A program made the translations under genes and the position numbers. From NCBI GenBank assembly GCA_034522495.1, contig JAXHLG010000002.1, positions 434,001-498,000 on the forward strand: 64,000 nt of DNA, written 5' to 3'. The DNA comes from JAXHLG01 sp034522495. Lineage in GTDB: Bacteria > Patescibacteriota > Minisyncoccia > Moranbacterales > DUUL01. The notes below the pieces were generated by a model that did not search any database, had not been told where the DNA came from, and saw only the letters and a program-made list of their open reading frames with translations. This document shows, one piece after another, positions 45,026 through 54,409 of this stretch (within the stretch, counting starts at the first letter, position 1; each line of letters begins with the position of its first letter).

Positions 45026-46767
45026 ATAGCAATCCCTTGAATTCTGTTTGTTAATTGTTTATTGTGTTTTGTAATTTGTTTGTTATTTTTGTAAAGTCCA
45101 GCCTTTCGGGGACACGCAGCTTTATGTTGCTGCTTCAAGTTTTGACTTTTGACTTTTGACTTTTGAGTTTTCATTGGGGTGTAGCCAAGCGGTAAGGCAC
45201 TAGGTTCTGGTCCTAGCACGCGGGGGTTCGAATCCCTCCACCCCAGCATAGCAGAAACAACAGCTTTTTCGGAAGCTGTTTTTTGCTTGGTTAAGCCCAA
45301 AACTTCTTGTTCGAAGGCTCCATTTCGGCCTTTGGGAATAGAAGAGAAATCAAGCAGATTAACAAAAGGCTTTTTTAGCTCAAAATTGGTAATTTTCTGA
45401 TTCTTGACCTCAATGTTCGAAGCAATAATCGCAATCAGCTCTTTCCGTTTTTGATAATCTCCGCTTCTGAAAATTTCCCCCGATAGTTTTGTAAACTTTG
45501 CAATTTGCTCCATCTTCTCAATCAAGTCGTCGCATTCGCTTGCACTCCGGTTGGCAAAGTCCAAAAGAGTGGCTTCCTCGTCTTTATATTTGGCAAGTTT
45601 TCTGTTGTAATAATCCTCCGGAATCTTATCTTCTACAAACTTATCAGTTAAGGCTTCCTGAAGCCTCTTGTTCTTCAGCAGCAATTCTTGATTTCTTTTT
45701 CTTTCCTTTTCATGAAAATCAAACTCCTTTTTTTCCTTTTCTTTGGTGGCCTTCACAATCAAATCCAGAATCTCCTCATCAAAGTCGAACTTGTCCAACT
45801 CTTTTTTGATTTGTTCCTCAAGAACTTCTTCTCTCAAGTATTTTTGGGAGCATTTATTGGATCCCCTGGATTTGGTGCACCGGTAATAATTATGGCCTCT
45901 CTGAACTTCTGCCGTTATATTCAGCCCGCATTCTCCGCAAGTTAAAATGCCTCTGTAAGCAAAATCCCTATCCTTTCCCGCCGGCCTGGCCTTTGGACGC
46001 AAAACTTCCTGCACGCTGTCAAACAGCTTCTTGGAAACTATGGGCGGGTGCACTCCCTTGTGCTTTTCGCCCTTCCACAAAAACCAGCCGTAATAAATCG
46101 GATTAGTCAAAATCCTATGAATCATAGAAGTATAAACCTTCTTGCCGCTTTTGCTTCTAAAGCCTTTTTCATAAAACAAATCTGACAATCCCTTTACTGT
46201 GTATAAATTAGTCGCGCAAAGCCGGTAGATTTCTTTAATATGCTTCCACATCTTCCTGTCCAATTTCAGCTTTCCCGTCTTGGCATCTCTCGCATACCCC
46301 AGCGGCAAAGCGCTTCCCGGGTATTCACCCTTTCTAACTTTTTCCGCCAAACCTCTTTTAACATTCCGGCTCAAATCCCTGATGTATTGATTGGCCATCC
46401 CAAACTCCACACTGGCTATAACCACGTTGTCCTCCGGATTATAGTCTCGGTCGAAAGTCTTGATTTGTTTGATAGCCTCATTTTGCAAAAGCCACTTGAC
46501 CACGCCCTCATCAACCGGATTTCTTGCCAATCTGTCAATCTTCCAGCACAAAACGCCACCGGCCTTTCCGGCCTTCAAAAACTCTACCATCCTATTAAAA
46601 ATCGGCCTTCCCGGTTCTTTGGCCGATTTGGATTCTTTAAAAATTTCGACAATTTCCAGTCCCTCCTTCTTGGCTATCTCCTGCATTTCAATAATCTGGG
46701 ATTGAATGGAAAGAGCCTGCCTGTCCTCGCTCTCGCTTGATTTTCTGGCATAGATTACATACTTCAT
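45010..46767 (-). CDS. Large serine recombinase whose tail reads antisense through tRNA-Gln
   Basis: 585 residues. The resolvase domain (1-145) has the catalytic Ser in YARKSSES and Arg residues in IDRLARNPVDEGV; then a recombinase domain (about 165-270), a zinc ribbon with CGECGLNI and YYRCTKSRGSNKC, and a coiled coil (about 335-460). Large serine recombinases integrate and excise phages and integrative elements. The final 80 residues continue through the whole tRNA-Gln gene in antisense (GWRDSNPR and on) to a stop at 45010. The natural end is uncertain. Codon use is normal. Confidence 0.88.
   Translation of the reverse strand: MKYVIYARKSSESEDRQALSIQSQIIEMQEIAKKEGLEIVEIFKESKSAKEPGRPIFNRMVEFLKAGKAGGVLCWKIDRLARNPVDEGVVKWLLQNEAIKQIKTFDRDYNPEDNVVIASVEFGMANQYIRDLSRNVKRGLAEKVRKGEYPGSALPLGYARDAKTGKLKLDRKMWKHIKEIYRLCATNLYTVKGLSDLFYEKGFRSKSGKKVYTSMIHRILTNPIYYGWFLWKGEKHKGVHPPIVSKKLFDSVQEVLRPKARPAGKDRDFAYRGILTCGECGLNITAEVQRGHNYYRCTKSRGSNKCSQKYLREEVLEEQIKKELDKFDFDEEILDLIVKATKEKEKKEFDFHEKERKRNQELLLKNKRLQEALTDKFVEDKIPEDYYNRKLAKYKDEEATLLDFANRSASECDDLIEKMEQIAKFTKLSGEIFRSGDYQKRKELIAIIASNIEVKNQKITNFELKKPFVNLLDFSSIPKGRNGAFEQEVLGLTKQKTASEKAVVSAMLGWRDSNPRVLGPEPSALPLGYTPMKTQKSKVKSQNLKQQHKAACPRKAGLYKNNKQITKHNKQLTNRIQGIAIKNIY
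45175..45246 (+). tRNA. tRNA-Gln (anticodon CUG)
   Basis: 72 nt. Acceptor arms TGGGGTG and CACCCCA, D loop AGCGGTAAGG, anticodon stem CTAGG/CCTAG with loop TTCTGGT (anticodon CTG), T loop GTTCGAATC, discriminator G. The 3' CCA is not encoded (CAT follows). It resembles the E. coli Gln tRNA closely. It lies entirely inside the recombinase reading frame on the other strand. Confidence 0.95.
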
Positions 46768-46883
46768 TTTTTATTTTTATTTCTTAAATATTCTAAAAAA
46801 TCGCTAACCGCAATAAAGATTATCAGCCCGAAAAGCATAACCAAAAGATGAAGATCAGCTGTTGAAGAAGATAAGAATTCCAT
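46764..46883 (-). CDS. 39-residue membrane peptide coupled to the recombinase
   Basis: Starting at the ATG at 46883, the peptide begins MEFLSSSTADLHLLVMLFG and contains one membrane segment (about 12-30). Its TGA stop overlaps the recombinase ATG (ATGA), the usual sign of translational coupling. No family recognised. It may be real or an upstream leader that controls recombinase translation. Confidence 0.5.
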   Translation of the reverse strand: MEFLSSSTADLHLLVMLFGLIIFIAVSDFLEYLRNKNKK

Positions 46884-46938
46884 TTTCCGGGCTTATTTCT
46901 TAAAGCCCCTTTGCAAAACAAAAGGACGACCCCGCTTT

Positions 46939-47010
46939 GGACTCAACTTCTCATCGAAGATGAAGCAAAGGTCGCCCTTTGGCGCTTCGATGAGATATTA
47001 AGTTGAGTCC
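46939..47010. repeat. Long inverted repeat near the recombinase
   Basis: GGACTCAACTT...TCATCGAAG on one arm and CTTCGATGA...AAGTTGAGTCC on the other, 11 and 9 bp perfect, spacer 25 bases. The palindrome could be an excision/transfer site or a terminator for the reverse-strand genes. Confidence 0.65.
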
Positions 47011-48333
47011 GCCTATAATATACCATTTTTTTCAATGAATTCCAATAGCTTTTTGTTCCCACAACACCGTGCCAATCAAGCCAAACTAAGCTTACACGCT
47101 CCTGCCGTTTTGTCCTCTTTAAAGTTCTCATTAGCAAGCCAAGTCATCGCTTCGGACAGATAAGTTGTCGGAGGCGGGTTTTAAAAAGCCTCTTGTTAAG
47201 CTAAACCCACAAGAGCTTTTAAAAACACCGCCTCCTCCTCCTCTTTTATAAAAGGAAACCACTGCGGTTTCCTTTTGAAACCTTCCCTCATTGTTGCCCA
47301 AAACCGGCTTAATAATAATGTATATGCCGCCTTCCGCTTTTCTTCCGCCGACTTAACCGCCAAAGGTTATTTGCAAAAAATTTTCTTTTTCTCCGCTTCG
47401 CTCCAAAAAAGAAAAATCTTTGCAAATTTCCAAATAAAAGCCGGCAAAAGAAAATCGAAAAGCGGCAATTCCTTTAAAGTTCGCCGGTTTTAGGCATTGT
47501 TTTATATAAAAAGCGGTTGTCCCTTCGGCAAAAAAGCAGAAAATTCCCGGAGCTTCGCTTCCGCTCCGCCCGGAAATTTTCTGTTTCTTTGCCTTCGGTC
47601 CTTTTTGATAATGGGGAAACCACTGCGGTTTCCCCAAGCCCCATCCCTCAAGGAATTGTTTCCCGGAACGCAAGGGCTGCAGAAATTCTTTTTTATATTT
47701 TTTAAAGGTAGGAATTTCTTTGCCTCGCACAACCTAAATTTTGCAACATTAGCGGAAAAATAACCAAATTTCCAATCCAGCTGGTGTGGAAATTTGGGTT
47801 TTTCCGCAACGTCGCAAGAATTTGGGTTGTGCGACATTCCGGGAAACATCTTTTATATACCCGCTCCCCTCGGTCCCCTCCCGCCGGAGGGGAGGCCGCT
47901 CTCCAAGCTCCCGGCAAAATCCAGCCTCTTGCCTCCGCCGGCTGCCTTTTTCCGGCCGGCTCTCTCCGTTTCCGCTTTCGATTTTCCAAACCGCTTTCCA
48001 AACGCCGGCCGGCCTTATTTCTCTTTTCGCTTCGATATGGCGGCACTCAGGCCCCTGGCTTCCGCGTACGAGTTCTGCGTCATTTTTCCAATAAAAGCCA
48101 CACTGTACCGCCACATCGACCTCTCACAAGCCTTTTCAACTGCCATTAAGGATGTTAGGTAATTTTTCAATTCAAAGAACAAAGTTCGAAAAAAATCAAT
48201 CGCTCGCATAGATGGAAAGAAAGCTGGTCGCTTCGCAAGCAAATTTTTTTGCTTGCACTAATTAATTAATAATTAATTATAAGTAAGAAAGGAAGCATTT
48301 TCTTTTTGCTTCTTTTTCTTTTACTTTGCGCCA
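47011..48333. other. Hairpin-dense non-coding region in the integrated element
   Basis: I could not defend a protein gene in these 1.3 kb; frames in both directions overlap and look unlike the neighbours. Instead it has a chain of inverted repeats: AAAGGAAACC/GGTTTCCTTT (47252-47277), a long imperfect hairpin (about 47287-47496), CAGAAAATTcCCGG/CCGGaAATTTTCTG (47540-47583), GGGGAAACC/GGTTTCCCC (47612-47635), one large palindrome centred near 47782 with about 46-bp arms (47731-47832), CCCCTCC/GGAGGGG (47876-47891), and GCAAGCAAA/TTTGCTTGC (48237-48258). A weak reverse-strand frame (48015-48146, starting MAVEKACERS) cannot be excluded. Confidence 0.65.
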
Positions 48334-48798
48334 TTACTTTGTGCCATCGCCTTTTTCCATCTTCTTCTTCCACGCCATCATCTTGCTGGTAATTTGGTTT
48401 TTAAAATAATGATTAACAGCCGGACAATTGACAAAATCAATCGTTCTGCATTCCGGACCCCCGTCTTTTTTGCAACCGGACTTTGAACAATCCCAATTGT
48501 CATTTTTAAGCCAAGGGCACTCTTTTCTTTCCAAAACTCGGTCTATAATTTCGGCAAGCTTAATATTTTTAGCTCTCTTTTCAATCTCCTTTTCTAATTC
48601 TTTTTGAGGGCCGCTTAGGATTTTCTTGGCAAGCCTCGTTGTTACTGCGTCTATTACTTTTTGCTCCAATTCTTTGTCTTTTTTCAGTTCCTCAATTGTT
48701 ATCCGCAAATCTTTCTCCGCGTCTTTATTTTTTAGCGGTTTCTGCTTGCTTTCTTTGCCGAGTTCTTTTGTTTTCTCGGCTACAGTTTTTTTCCTCAT
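48334..48798 (-). CDS. Hypothetical cysteine-rich protein
   Basis: 154 residues. A charged helical N-terminal half (about 15-95) is followed by a compact Cys/His region (CPWLKNDNWDCSKSGCKKDG, then ECRTIDFVNCPAVNH) with five Cys and one His that could bind zinc. Its start overlaps the upstream gene's stop by four bases. It is the last gene of a three-gene operon in the integrated element. Function unknown. Confidence 0.6.
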   Translation of the reverse strand: MRKKTVAEKTKELGKESKQKPLKNKDAEKDLRITIEELKKDKELEQKVIDAVTTRLAKKILSGPQKELEKEIEKRAKNIKLAEIIDRVLERKECPWLKNDNWDCSKSGCKKDGGPECRTIDFVNCPAVNHYFKNQITSKMMAWKKKMEKGDGTK

Positions 48799-49067
48799 AT
48801 ATTCATTTTAATAATTAACTTCTTAATATTATCCTCCGCCGACCTTACGACATTGATCAGCTTCCGAACATCTTTTTTGCCTTCTATCTTCCAATAAGGC
48901 TCTTTCTTCAAGTAATGCTTGGACAAAGATTCCACATCGGAGAAATACCCCTCGTACTTCCAATTGCTGGTTTTTCCATTCTTGCTTTTTTTCTTCCGCA
49001 TTAAGATATAGCTTTCAGCTAAGATCTTAATCTTGGTTTCCTTGTCTACATAAATTACTTTGACCAT
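48795..49067 (-). CDS. Hypothetical basic protein
   Basis: 90 residues from the ATG at 49067 (MVKVIYVDKETKIKILAESY); a longer frame to 49118 would overlap the upstream gene and is less likely. It is basic, with no membrane segment. The operon position between the 61- and 154-residue proteins (overlap ATGA with the latter) supports it as real. No family recognised. Confidence 0.55.
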   Translation of the reverse strand: MVKVIYVDKETKIKILAESYILMRKKKSKNGKTSNWKYEGYFSDVESLSKHYLKKEPYWKIEGKKDVRKLINVVRSAEDNIKKLIIKMNI

Positions 49068-49077
49068 AGGATTGAAA

Positions 49078-49263
49078 TTATTTTTTATCCTTTTTATCCT
49101 TGCCTTTCCTGTCGGCATTGAAACTTTCGACCGCCAGCTTTCCCAAAGCCGCCAGCTGATCCAAGAATTCTTCGGCTTCTTTTTTTGTTATTTCTAAGCC
49201 GGCCTTCTTCTTCACAGCCTTTTGGCAACTCTCAATCAATTTTTGGGAATAACCGAGTTTCAT
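49078..49263 (-). CDS. Small hypothetical helical protein
   Basis: 61 residues (MKLGYSQKLIESCQKAVKKK at the start), helical and Lys-rich, ending in a lysine run. Head of the small operon in the integrated element. A hairpin sits 38 bases upstream. No family recognised. Confidence 0.5.
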   Translation of the reverse strand: MKLGYSQKLIESCQKAVKKKAGLEITKKEAEEFLDQLAALGKLAVESFNADRKGKDKKDKK

Positions 49264-49300
49264 TTTTTAGACAATTAATTACATTTTTATTATCGCATAA

Positions 49301-49332
49301 TCAAACGCCACCTTTTTTAAGGTGGCGTTTGA
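49301..49332. terminator. 14-bp perfect hairpin
   Basis: TCAAACGCCACCTT and AAGGTGGCGTTTGA around a TTTT loop. It lies between the zinc-ribbon gene and the small operon, both on the minus strand, but no T run follows on that strand, so it may be an operator or a weak terminator. Confidence 0.65.
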
Positions 49333-49373
49333 GGTGATGATTTATCTTTTTTCCCTATTTTTTCAAGTTTTGT

Positions 49374-50360
49374 TTATCCACAAGTTTTTTTCTTTCGATA
49401 ATTTCTACTATATTTTGCTTTTCTGTTTTTGTAACATTTTGCGTTCTCTTTTTGATTGCAATATTTCCTATCTGAGTGATTTGCTATGTAATTGTATTGC
49501 CCGCAATTTTTACAACAAAATATCTTTTTCTCATCTAATATGTCTAGAAATAATTCGAGGCAGCAATATGCAAAATGTCCATAAACCCTATTTGCTTCTA
49601 TCAAGAACATGTTGTTTATATTTTTCATGCCAATAACTTCTTCTATACGCCTATCATCTTTGATGCTTTCCCATTCTTCACCCGCCTTTATTTGCTTCCA
49701 GAGAAAATTATTTGGATCCATCAACGCAAGAGAAACACTTTCCATTTGCTTGTTAAGCCACAAAATTTTATGATAAGAAATTCTGTTGTTTAAATAATCA
49801 TCCACAAAATTTTTTAACTCTTTTCGTTTCTTCCAAATGAATTTTAAGTTTATTTTTCTAATAATCTCCTTTTGGACTTCCTCCTCTTTTTTGAATTCCT
49901 CTGGGACTTCTTCATTGAAAGCTTTCGCAAACTCCGGCACTCCTTCAATTCCCGCTTGCTTGTATTCGTCAAAGAGTTTTTCCATTTCTCCGAGACTGGG
50001 AAAAATACAAAAGTCTTTAATATCCTCCACATCTTCCTTCTTTTTCTTGTTGATAAATTCCAAATATAATTTTTTCGGAAAATCGTAGTCCAAATTATGG
50101 CTTCGCCCTTTTTTGTTTATGAAAATAGATTTCATTTTTTGAATATAAAGGATTCTTTGTTTTCCTTTCCTTCCCAGTTCCGAAAGGGCTTTTCCATCTT
50201 TTTCAATAAAAACCTCTTTTGCAGGATTTTTTGACAACTCCCAAAGAGGAAATGGTTGATTTATAGATTCCAATAAAAAACCTCTGGAAAACAAAAAACA
50301 ATCATTCGAAATTGTGACAAGCTGGGTCTTATTTTTAATCGATTTTCCTTTCTCAACCAT
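49374..50360 (-). CDS. Hypothetical protein with C-terminal zinc ribbon
   Basis: 328 residues. The last 50 residues contain FCCKNCGQYNYIANHSDRKY and CNQKENAKCYKNRKAKYSRN, a CxxC...C...C zinc site like the CGNR/DUF6076 proteins of this kind. The rest is helical without recognisable catalytic residues. Divergent from mod-res with 70 bases between the starts, so it could regulate them or share the region. AT-richer than the chromosome. Confidence 0.55.
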   Translation of the reverse strand: MVEKGKSIKNKTQLVTISNDCFLFSRGFLLESINQPFPLWELSKNPAKEVFIEKDGKALSELGRKGKQRILYIQKMKSIFINKKGRSHNLDYDFPKKLYLEFINKKKKEDVEDIKDFCIFPSLGEMEKLFDEYKQAGIEGVPEFAKAFNEEVPEEFKKEEEVQKEIIRKINLKFIWKKRKELKNFVDDYLNNRISYHKILWLNKQMESVSLALMDPNNFLWKQIKAGEEWESIKDDRRIEEVIGMKNINNMFLIEANRVYGHFAYCCLELFLDILDEKKIFCCKNCGQYNYIANHSDRKYCNQKENAKCYKNRKAKYSRNYRKKKTCG

Positions 50361-50430
50361 TTTCTTTTCTTGAGTAATTAATTACTTAATGATAACATAA
50401 AAATAAAGATGATTTAATGAACTGAACACT

Positions 50431-52119
50431 ATGACAAAAAAGGATTATACAAATTGGGAAAGAAAAGATTTGATTAAAGAGATTGAGCAACTTCGCAAGC
50501 GCAAGAAATACGGACTTGTTTGGGAAGACAAGCCAGAAAATGTTGTTGAGCAATGCAAAACTGAATTGCCAGTTTTAGAAGAAGTCAAAAACAAAGAACT
50601 AAGTACCGATCCTGACAAGCCGGTAAATTTATTGATTGAGGGCGACAATTATCACGCTCTTTCGGTTTTGAATTATACACACAAAGGTAAAATTGATTTT
50701 ATATACATTGATCCGCCATATAATACTGGAAATAAAAGCTGGAAATACAACAATGATTATGTAGAAAAAGAAGATGCCTTTCGCCACAGTAAATGGATAT
50801 CTTTCATAGAGAAAAGATTGAAATTATCAAAAAAATTATTAAAAGCAGATGGAATAATTGTTATCACAATCGATGATTATGAAATTGGTCCTACTCGACT
50901 TTTAATGGATGAAATTTACGGGGAGGAAAATAGATTGGGACTTATTACAATTGTACATAATCCACGAGGACGCAGTGACGATCATTATTTTGCAACATCT
51001 CATGAATATGCTCTTGCTTATGGCAAAAACTCAAGCAAAACCGTAACATACAAAATTGGCTTAACAGAAGAACAAGCGGAAAATTTTCCACTTGAAGATG
51101 ATGAATCTCGTTATCGTTTACTACCACTCAAACGCACAGGGTCCAATTCAACACCAAAAGAAAGACCAAATTTGTTTTTCCCTATTTATTACAATCCAGA
51201 AAGTAATGAAATAAGTTTAGATAAAATAGAAGGTTTTATTTCAATTACCCCCTTAGATACAGATGGAAATAAAAGAGTATGGAGATGGGGTAAAAAAGCG
51301 GTGCTAGAAAGAAAAGCCACTGAAATAGTTATAAAAAAAGGACGAGATGGCAACTATAGCGTATTTGCAAAAGATAGAATTAAAGAAGGAAGAAAACCAA
51401 AAACAGTTTGGATGGACCCCAAATATGATGCTTCTTCTCATGGAACAATGTTTTTAAAAAAAATACTAGGAAAAAGAAAAACATTTGATTATCCTAAATC
51501 ATTGTATGCCGTAAAGGATTTATTAGAAATTGGTTTAAAAGACAAAAAAAATGCAATGATTCTGGATTTTTTTGCAGGTTCAGGAACAACTGGTCATGCC
51601 ACACTAGAATTAAATAATGAAGATAGCGGAAAAAGGGCTTTTATCCTCTGTACAAACAACGAAAACGGTATTTCGGAAGATGTTTGTTATCCTCGAATAG
51701 AAAAAGTTATTAAAGGCTACTCTTATGCAAAAAAGAGTGTTGAAGGTTTAGCTGGCAACCTTAAATATTTCAAAACCTCTTTTGTTCCAGCTGATCCAAC
51801 GGATAAAAACAAAATCGCTCTTACAAAGAAAGCAACAGAAATGCTTTGTGTGAAAGAAGATACTTTTGAAGAAGTAAAATCAACAAAGAATTATAAAATT
51901 TTCCGAAATAAAAAACGATACACTGGAATTGTTTTTGATCATCAAGCGATAGATGATTTTAAAAAGGAAATTACCAAGATTGACGGCAAATTCAGTCTTT
52001 ATATTTTTTCGCTCGGTGATGATACATTTGACGAGGAATTTGAAGATATGAAAAACAAGGTAAAAATATCTCCCATACCGGAGGCAATACTCCGCGTTTA
52101 TCGTAGAATATTTAAATAA
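50431..52119 (+). CDS. mod: Type III restriction-modification methyltransferase Mod
   Basis: 562 residues. DPPYNTGNKSW (about 93-103) precedes DFFAGSGTTGHATLEL (about 378-393), the order of beta-class N6-adenine methylases, which is the Mod layout. The variable middle (about 150-370) is the target-recognition region. It methylates the target and gives specificity to Res. It is separated from res by 10 bases, so they form one operon. AT-rich codon use fits recent transfer. Confidence 0.9.
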   Translation: MTKKDYTNWERKDLIKEIEQLRKRKKYGLVWEDKPENVVEQCKTELPVLEEVKNKELSTDPDKPVNLLIEGDNYHALSVLNYTHKGKIDFIYIDPPYNTGNKSWKYNNDYVEKEDAFRHSKWISFIEKRLKLSKKLLKADGIIVITIDDYEIGPTRLLMDEIYGEENRLGLITIVHNPRGRSDDHYFATSHEYALAYGKNSSKTVTYKIGLTEEQAENFPLEDDESRYRLLPLKRTGSNSTPKERPNLFFPIYYNPESNEISLDKIEGFISITPLDTDGNKRVWRWGKKAVLERKATEIVIKKGRDGNYSVFAKDRIKEGRKPKTVWMDPKYDASSHGTMFLKKILGKRKTFDYPKSLYAVKDLLEIGLKDKKNAMILDFFAGSGTTGHATLELNNEDSGKRAFILCTNNENGISEDVCYPRIEKVIKGYSYAKKSVEGLAGNLKYFKTSFVPADPTDKNKIALTKKATEMLCVKEDTFEEVKSTKNYKIFRNKKRYTGIVFDHQAIDDFKKEITKIDGKFSLYIFSLGDDTFDEEFEDMKNKVKISPIPEAILRVYRRIFK

Positions 52120-52129
52120 TGGAAAAATT

Positions 52130-54343
52130 ATGCAATTAAAAGACTACCAAAATACTGCTATAAAAAAACTTCTCTCAAGAAGCAAAGAAATGATAGGGCA
52201 AAGTGGAGAAAAAAAGGTTATTTTCAAAGCGCCAACTGGATCAGGTAAAACCATAATGTCCGCGGAATTTTTAAAACAACTTGTTGACGACAAGGAAGTT
52301 AAAACTCCCCTCTCATTTATTTGGACTGCACCCAGAAAATTACATGCCCAAAGTAAAGAAAAACTGGAAAAATATTACGAAGATACAAGGGCCTTGGAAT
52401 GCTCGAATTTTGAAGATTTGACTGATAAACGTATTGAAGAAAATGAGATATTGTTTTTGAATTGGGAAAGCATAAATAAAAAAGATAAAAACACAATTGT
52501 AAAAGAAAACGAAAAGGAATTTTATTTAGGCAAAATTATTGAGAATACCAAAGAAGAAGGGCGCGAAGTTGTTCTAATTATTGATGAAAGTCACCATCAC
52601 GCCACAAGCGAAATTTCTCAAGATTTAATTACAGACATTGCTCCAGGTTTAACGATTGAAGTTTCTGCTACCCCAGTTATATCTAATCCTGATGAGATTG
52701 TCTCCGTGCCTTTGGAAGAAGTAAAACTGGAAGGAATGATAAAAAAGTCAGTTGTTCTTAATCCAAACTTTAAAAATGTTTTATCGGGAAATGATTTAAA
52801 AACCAAGCTTGCAGATGGTACAGACACAATGGTTCTTGAAGAAGCTCTCAAGAAGCGGGAAGAAATTGCAAAAGCCTATAAAGAGACTGGAGTTGACATC
52901 AATCCACTCTTACTCATACAGCTTCCAGACCGGAAGACCCAAGCAGAAGAACAAATTAAAAATGATACTATTCATCTCTTGAAAGATGAATATGGAATGA
53001 CAACAGAAAACGGTCGTCTGGCGATTTATTTATCAGGAGAATGGGAAAATCTCGAAAATATAGCAAAGAACAATCATGAAACCGAGGTTTTAATTTTTAA
53101 ACAAGCAATCGCCCTGGGCTGGGATTGCCCACGCGCTCAAATCCTAGTACTTTTTAGGGACTGGAAAAGTCTCACATTTTCAGTTCAAACAGTCGGACGA
53201 ATTATGCGAATGCCTGAACCAGATACAGGACACTATAAACAAGAAATTTTAAATCATGGCTTTGTGTTTACAAACCTTGCTGATATTGAAATTAAGGAGG
53301 ACATTGCAAAAAATTATGTAACGATTTATACCAGTCAAAGAATCGAAAATTATAAACCAATCCAATTGGAATCAGTTTACCGTCTCCGTCAAAGAGAAAA
53401 AACTCGTTTAAGCCCAAAATTTATTAATATTTTCTTAGAGGAAGCTAAAAAATACGATCTCGAAAAGAAAATTGAAACTAAAAACCAAAAAATTGAGCTT
53501 TCTTTGATTTCAGATTATATGGCAGGGGGCGTTGATAATCTCGCAGGAGCCAATATCGCCGGCGAAGAAAAAATAAATATTAAGAATGAATATGATCTAC
53601 AAAAAATTTACGATTATTTTGTTAAAAATAATCTTTCTCCATTTTATCCCGAAGACCGTTCAATCGGTAGGTTAAAAGAAGCGATTTACTATTTTTTTAG
53701 GATGCGTCTTGGTATGGAATACACTGATTGCTTTACTGAGATAATCAATATCGTTTTAAGCCCGAAAAATAGTAAGCATTTTGTAAATGTTATTGATAGT
53801 GCCAAAGAGAGATACGTTTCCGAAACTAAAAAACGAGAAGTCGAATTACAGAAGACTACAGATTGGGAGGTCCCTGAAATGTTGAACTTTGGCGGAAACT
53901 TCACGGAGCTTGAAACCAAGTTGTCAGTATTGCAGCCTTTCTATTATGACAATAAATGGAAGACGGAAAAAGAATTTATAGAATTTTTAGAGCAAGCAGA
54001 AAATATTGAGTGGTGGTTTAAAAATGGAGAAAGAGATGCTACCTTTTTTGCTATTCCCTATGAAGAAAATGGAACTAAAAAAGCATTTTATGTTGACTTT
54101 ATTGTAAAGCTAAAGAGTGGGAGGATTGGTTTATTCGACACTAAAGGCGGGATAACTGCTCAAACAGCGGGGCCAAAATCAGAAGCTCTTATAGATTACA
54201 TAAACAAAGAAAATAAAAAAGGTAAAAACCTTTTTGGAGGGATTGTTATAAAAGATGGCAATAGTTGGCGTTATTTTAACTCAAATGGATACGAATACAA
54301 TCCTAATGATCTAAAAAACTGGGACTTTCTCAGCTTTAATTAA
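52130..54343 (+). CDS. res: Type III restriction endonuclease Res
   Basis: 737 residues, shorter than many Res (900 or more). A DEAD-like helicase: APTGSGKTIMSAEF, VLIIDESHHHATSE, VSATPVISN, and QTVGRIMRMPEP. The C-terminal nuclease region has FYVDFIVKLKSGRIGLFDTK, whose D and D-x-K match the PD-(D/E)xK pattern. It cuts unmodified DNA with Mod. All motifs are intact, so it is probably active. Confidence 0.88.
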   Translation: MQLKDYQNTAIKKLLSRSKEMIGQSGEKKVIFKAPTGSGKTIMSAEFLKQLVDDKEVKTPLSFIWTAPRKLHAQSKEKLEKYYEDTRALECSNFEDLTDKRIEENEILFLNWESINKKDKNTIVKENEKEFYLGKIIENTKEEGREVVLIIDESHHHATSEISQDLITDIAPGLTIEVSATPVISNPDEIVSVPLEEVKLEGMIKKSVVLNPNFKNVLSGNDLKTKLADGTDTMVLEEALKKREEIAKAYKETGVDINPLLLIQLPDRKTQAEEQIKNDTIHLLKDEYGMTTENGRLAIYLSGEWENLENIAKNNHETEVLIFKQAIALGWDCPRAQILVLFRDWKSLTFSVQTVGRIMRMPEPDTGHYKQEILNHGFVFTNLADIEIKEDIAKNYVTIYTSQRIENYKPIQLESVYRLRQREKTRLSPKFINIFLEEAKKYDLEKKIETKNQKIELSLISDYMAGGVDNLAGANIAGEEKINIKNEYDLQKIYDYFVKNNLSPFYPEDRSIGRLKEAIYYFFRMRLGMEYTDCFTEIINIVLSPKNSKHFVNVIDSAKERYVSETKKREVELQKTTDWEVPEMLNFGGNFTELETKLSVLQPFYYDNKWKTEKEFIEFLEQAENIEWWFKNGERDATFFAIPYEENGTKKAFYVDFIVKLKSGRIGLFDTKGGITAQTAGPKSEALIDYINKENKKGKNLFGGIVIKDGNSWRYFNSNGYEYNPNDLKNWDFLSFN

Positions 54344-54371
54344 GAAATAATAGAAGTATCACAGAAAACTA

Positions 54372-54398
54372 AAGGGGAATCTCTATTAGACTCCCCTT
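54372..54398. terminator. Hairpin between convergent genes
   Basis: AAGGGGA and TCCCCTT around a 13-base loop between res and the minus-strand gene at 54410. No strong T run; a bidirectional terminator is likely. Confidence 0.6.
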
Positions 54399-54409
54399 GT
54401 GAAACGACC

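Noticed and set aside
47502..48162. Several long frames on both strands in the hairpin region
   Set aside because: They overlap in all directions, lack family motifs and have biased composition from the inverted repeats. Stop-free frames are expected in GC-rich palindromes.
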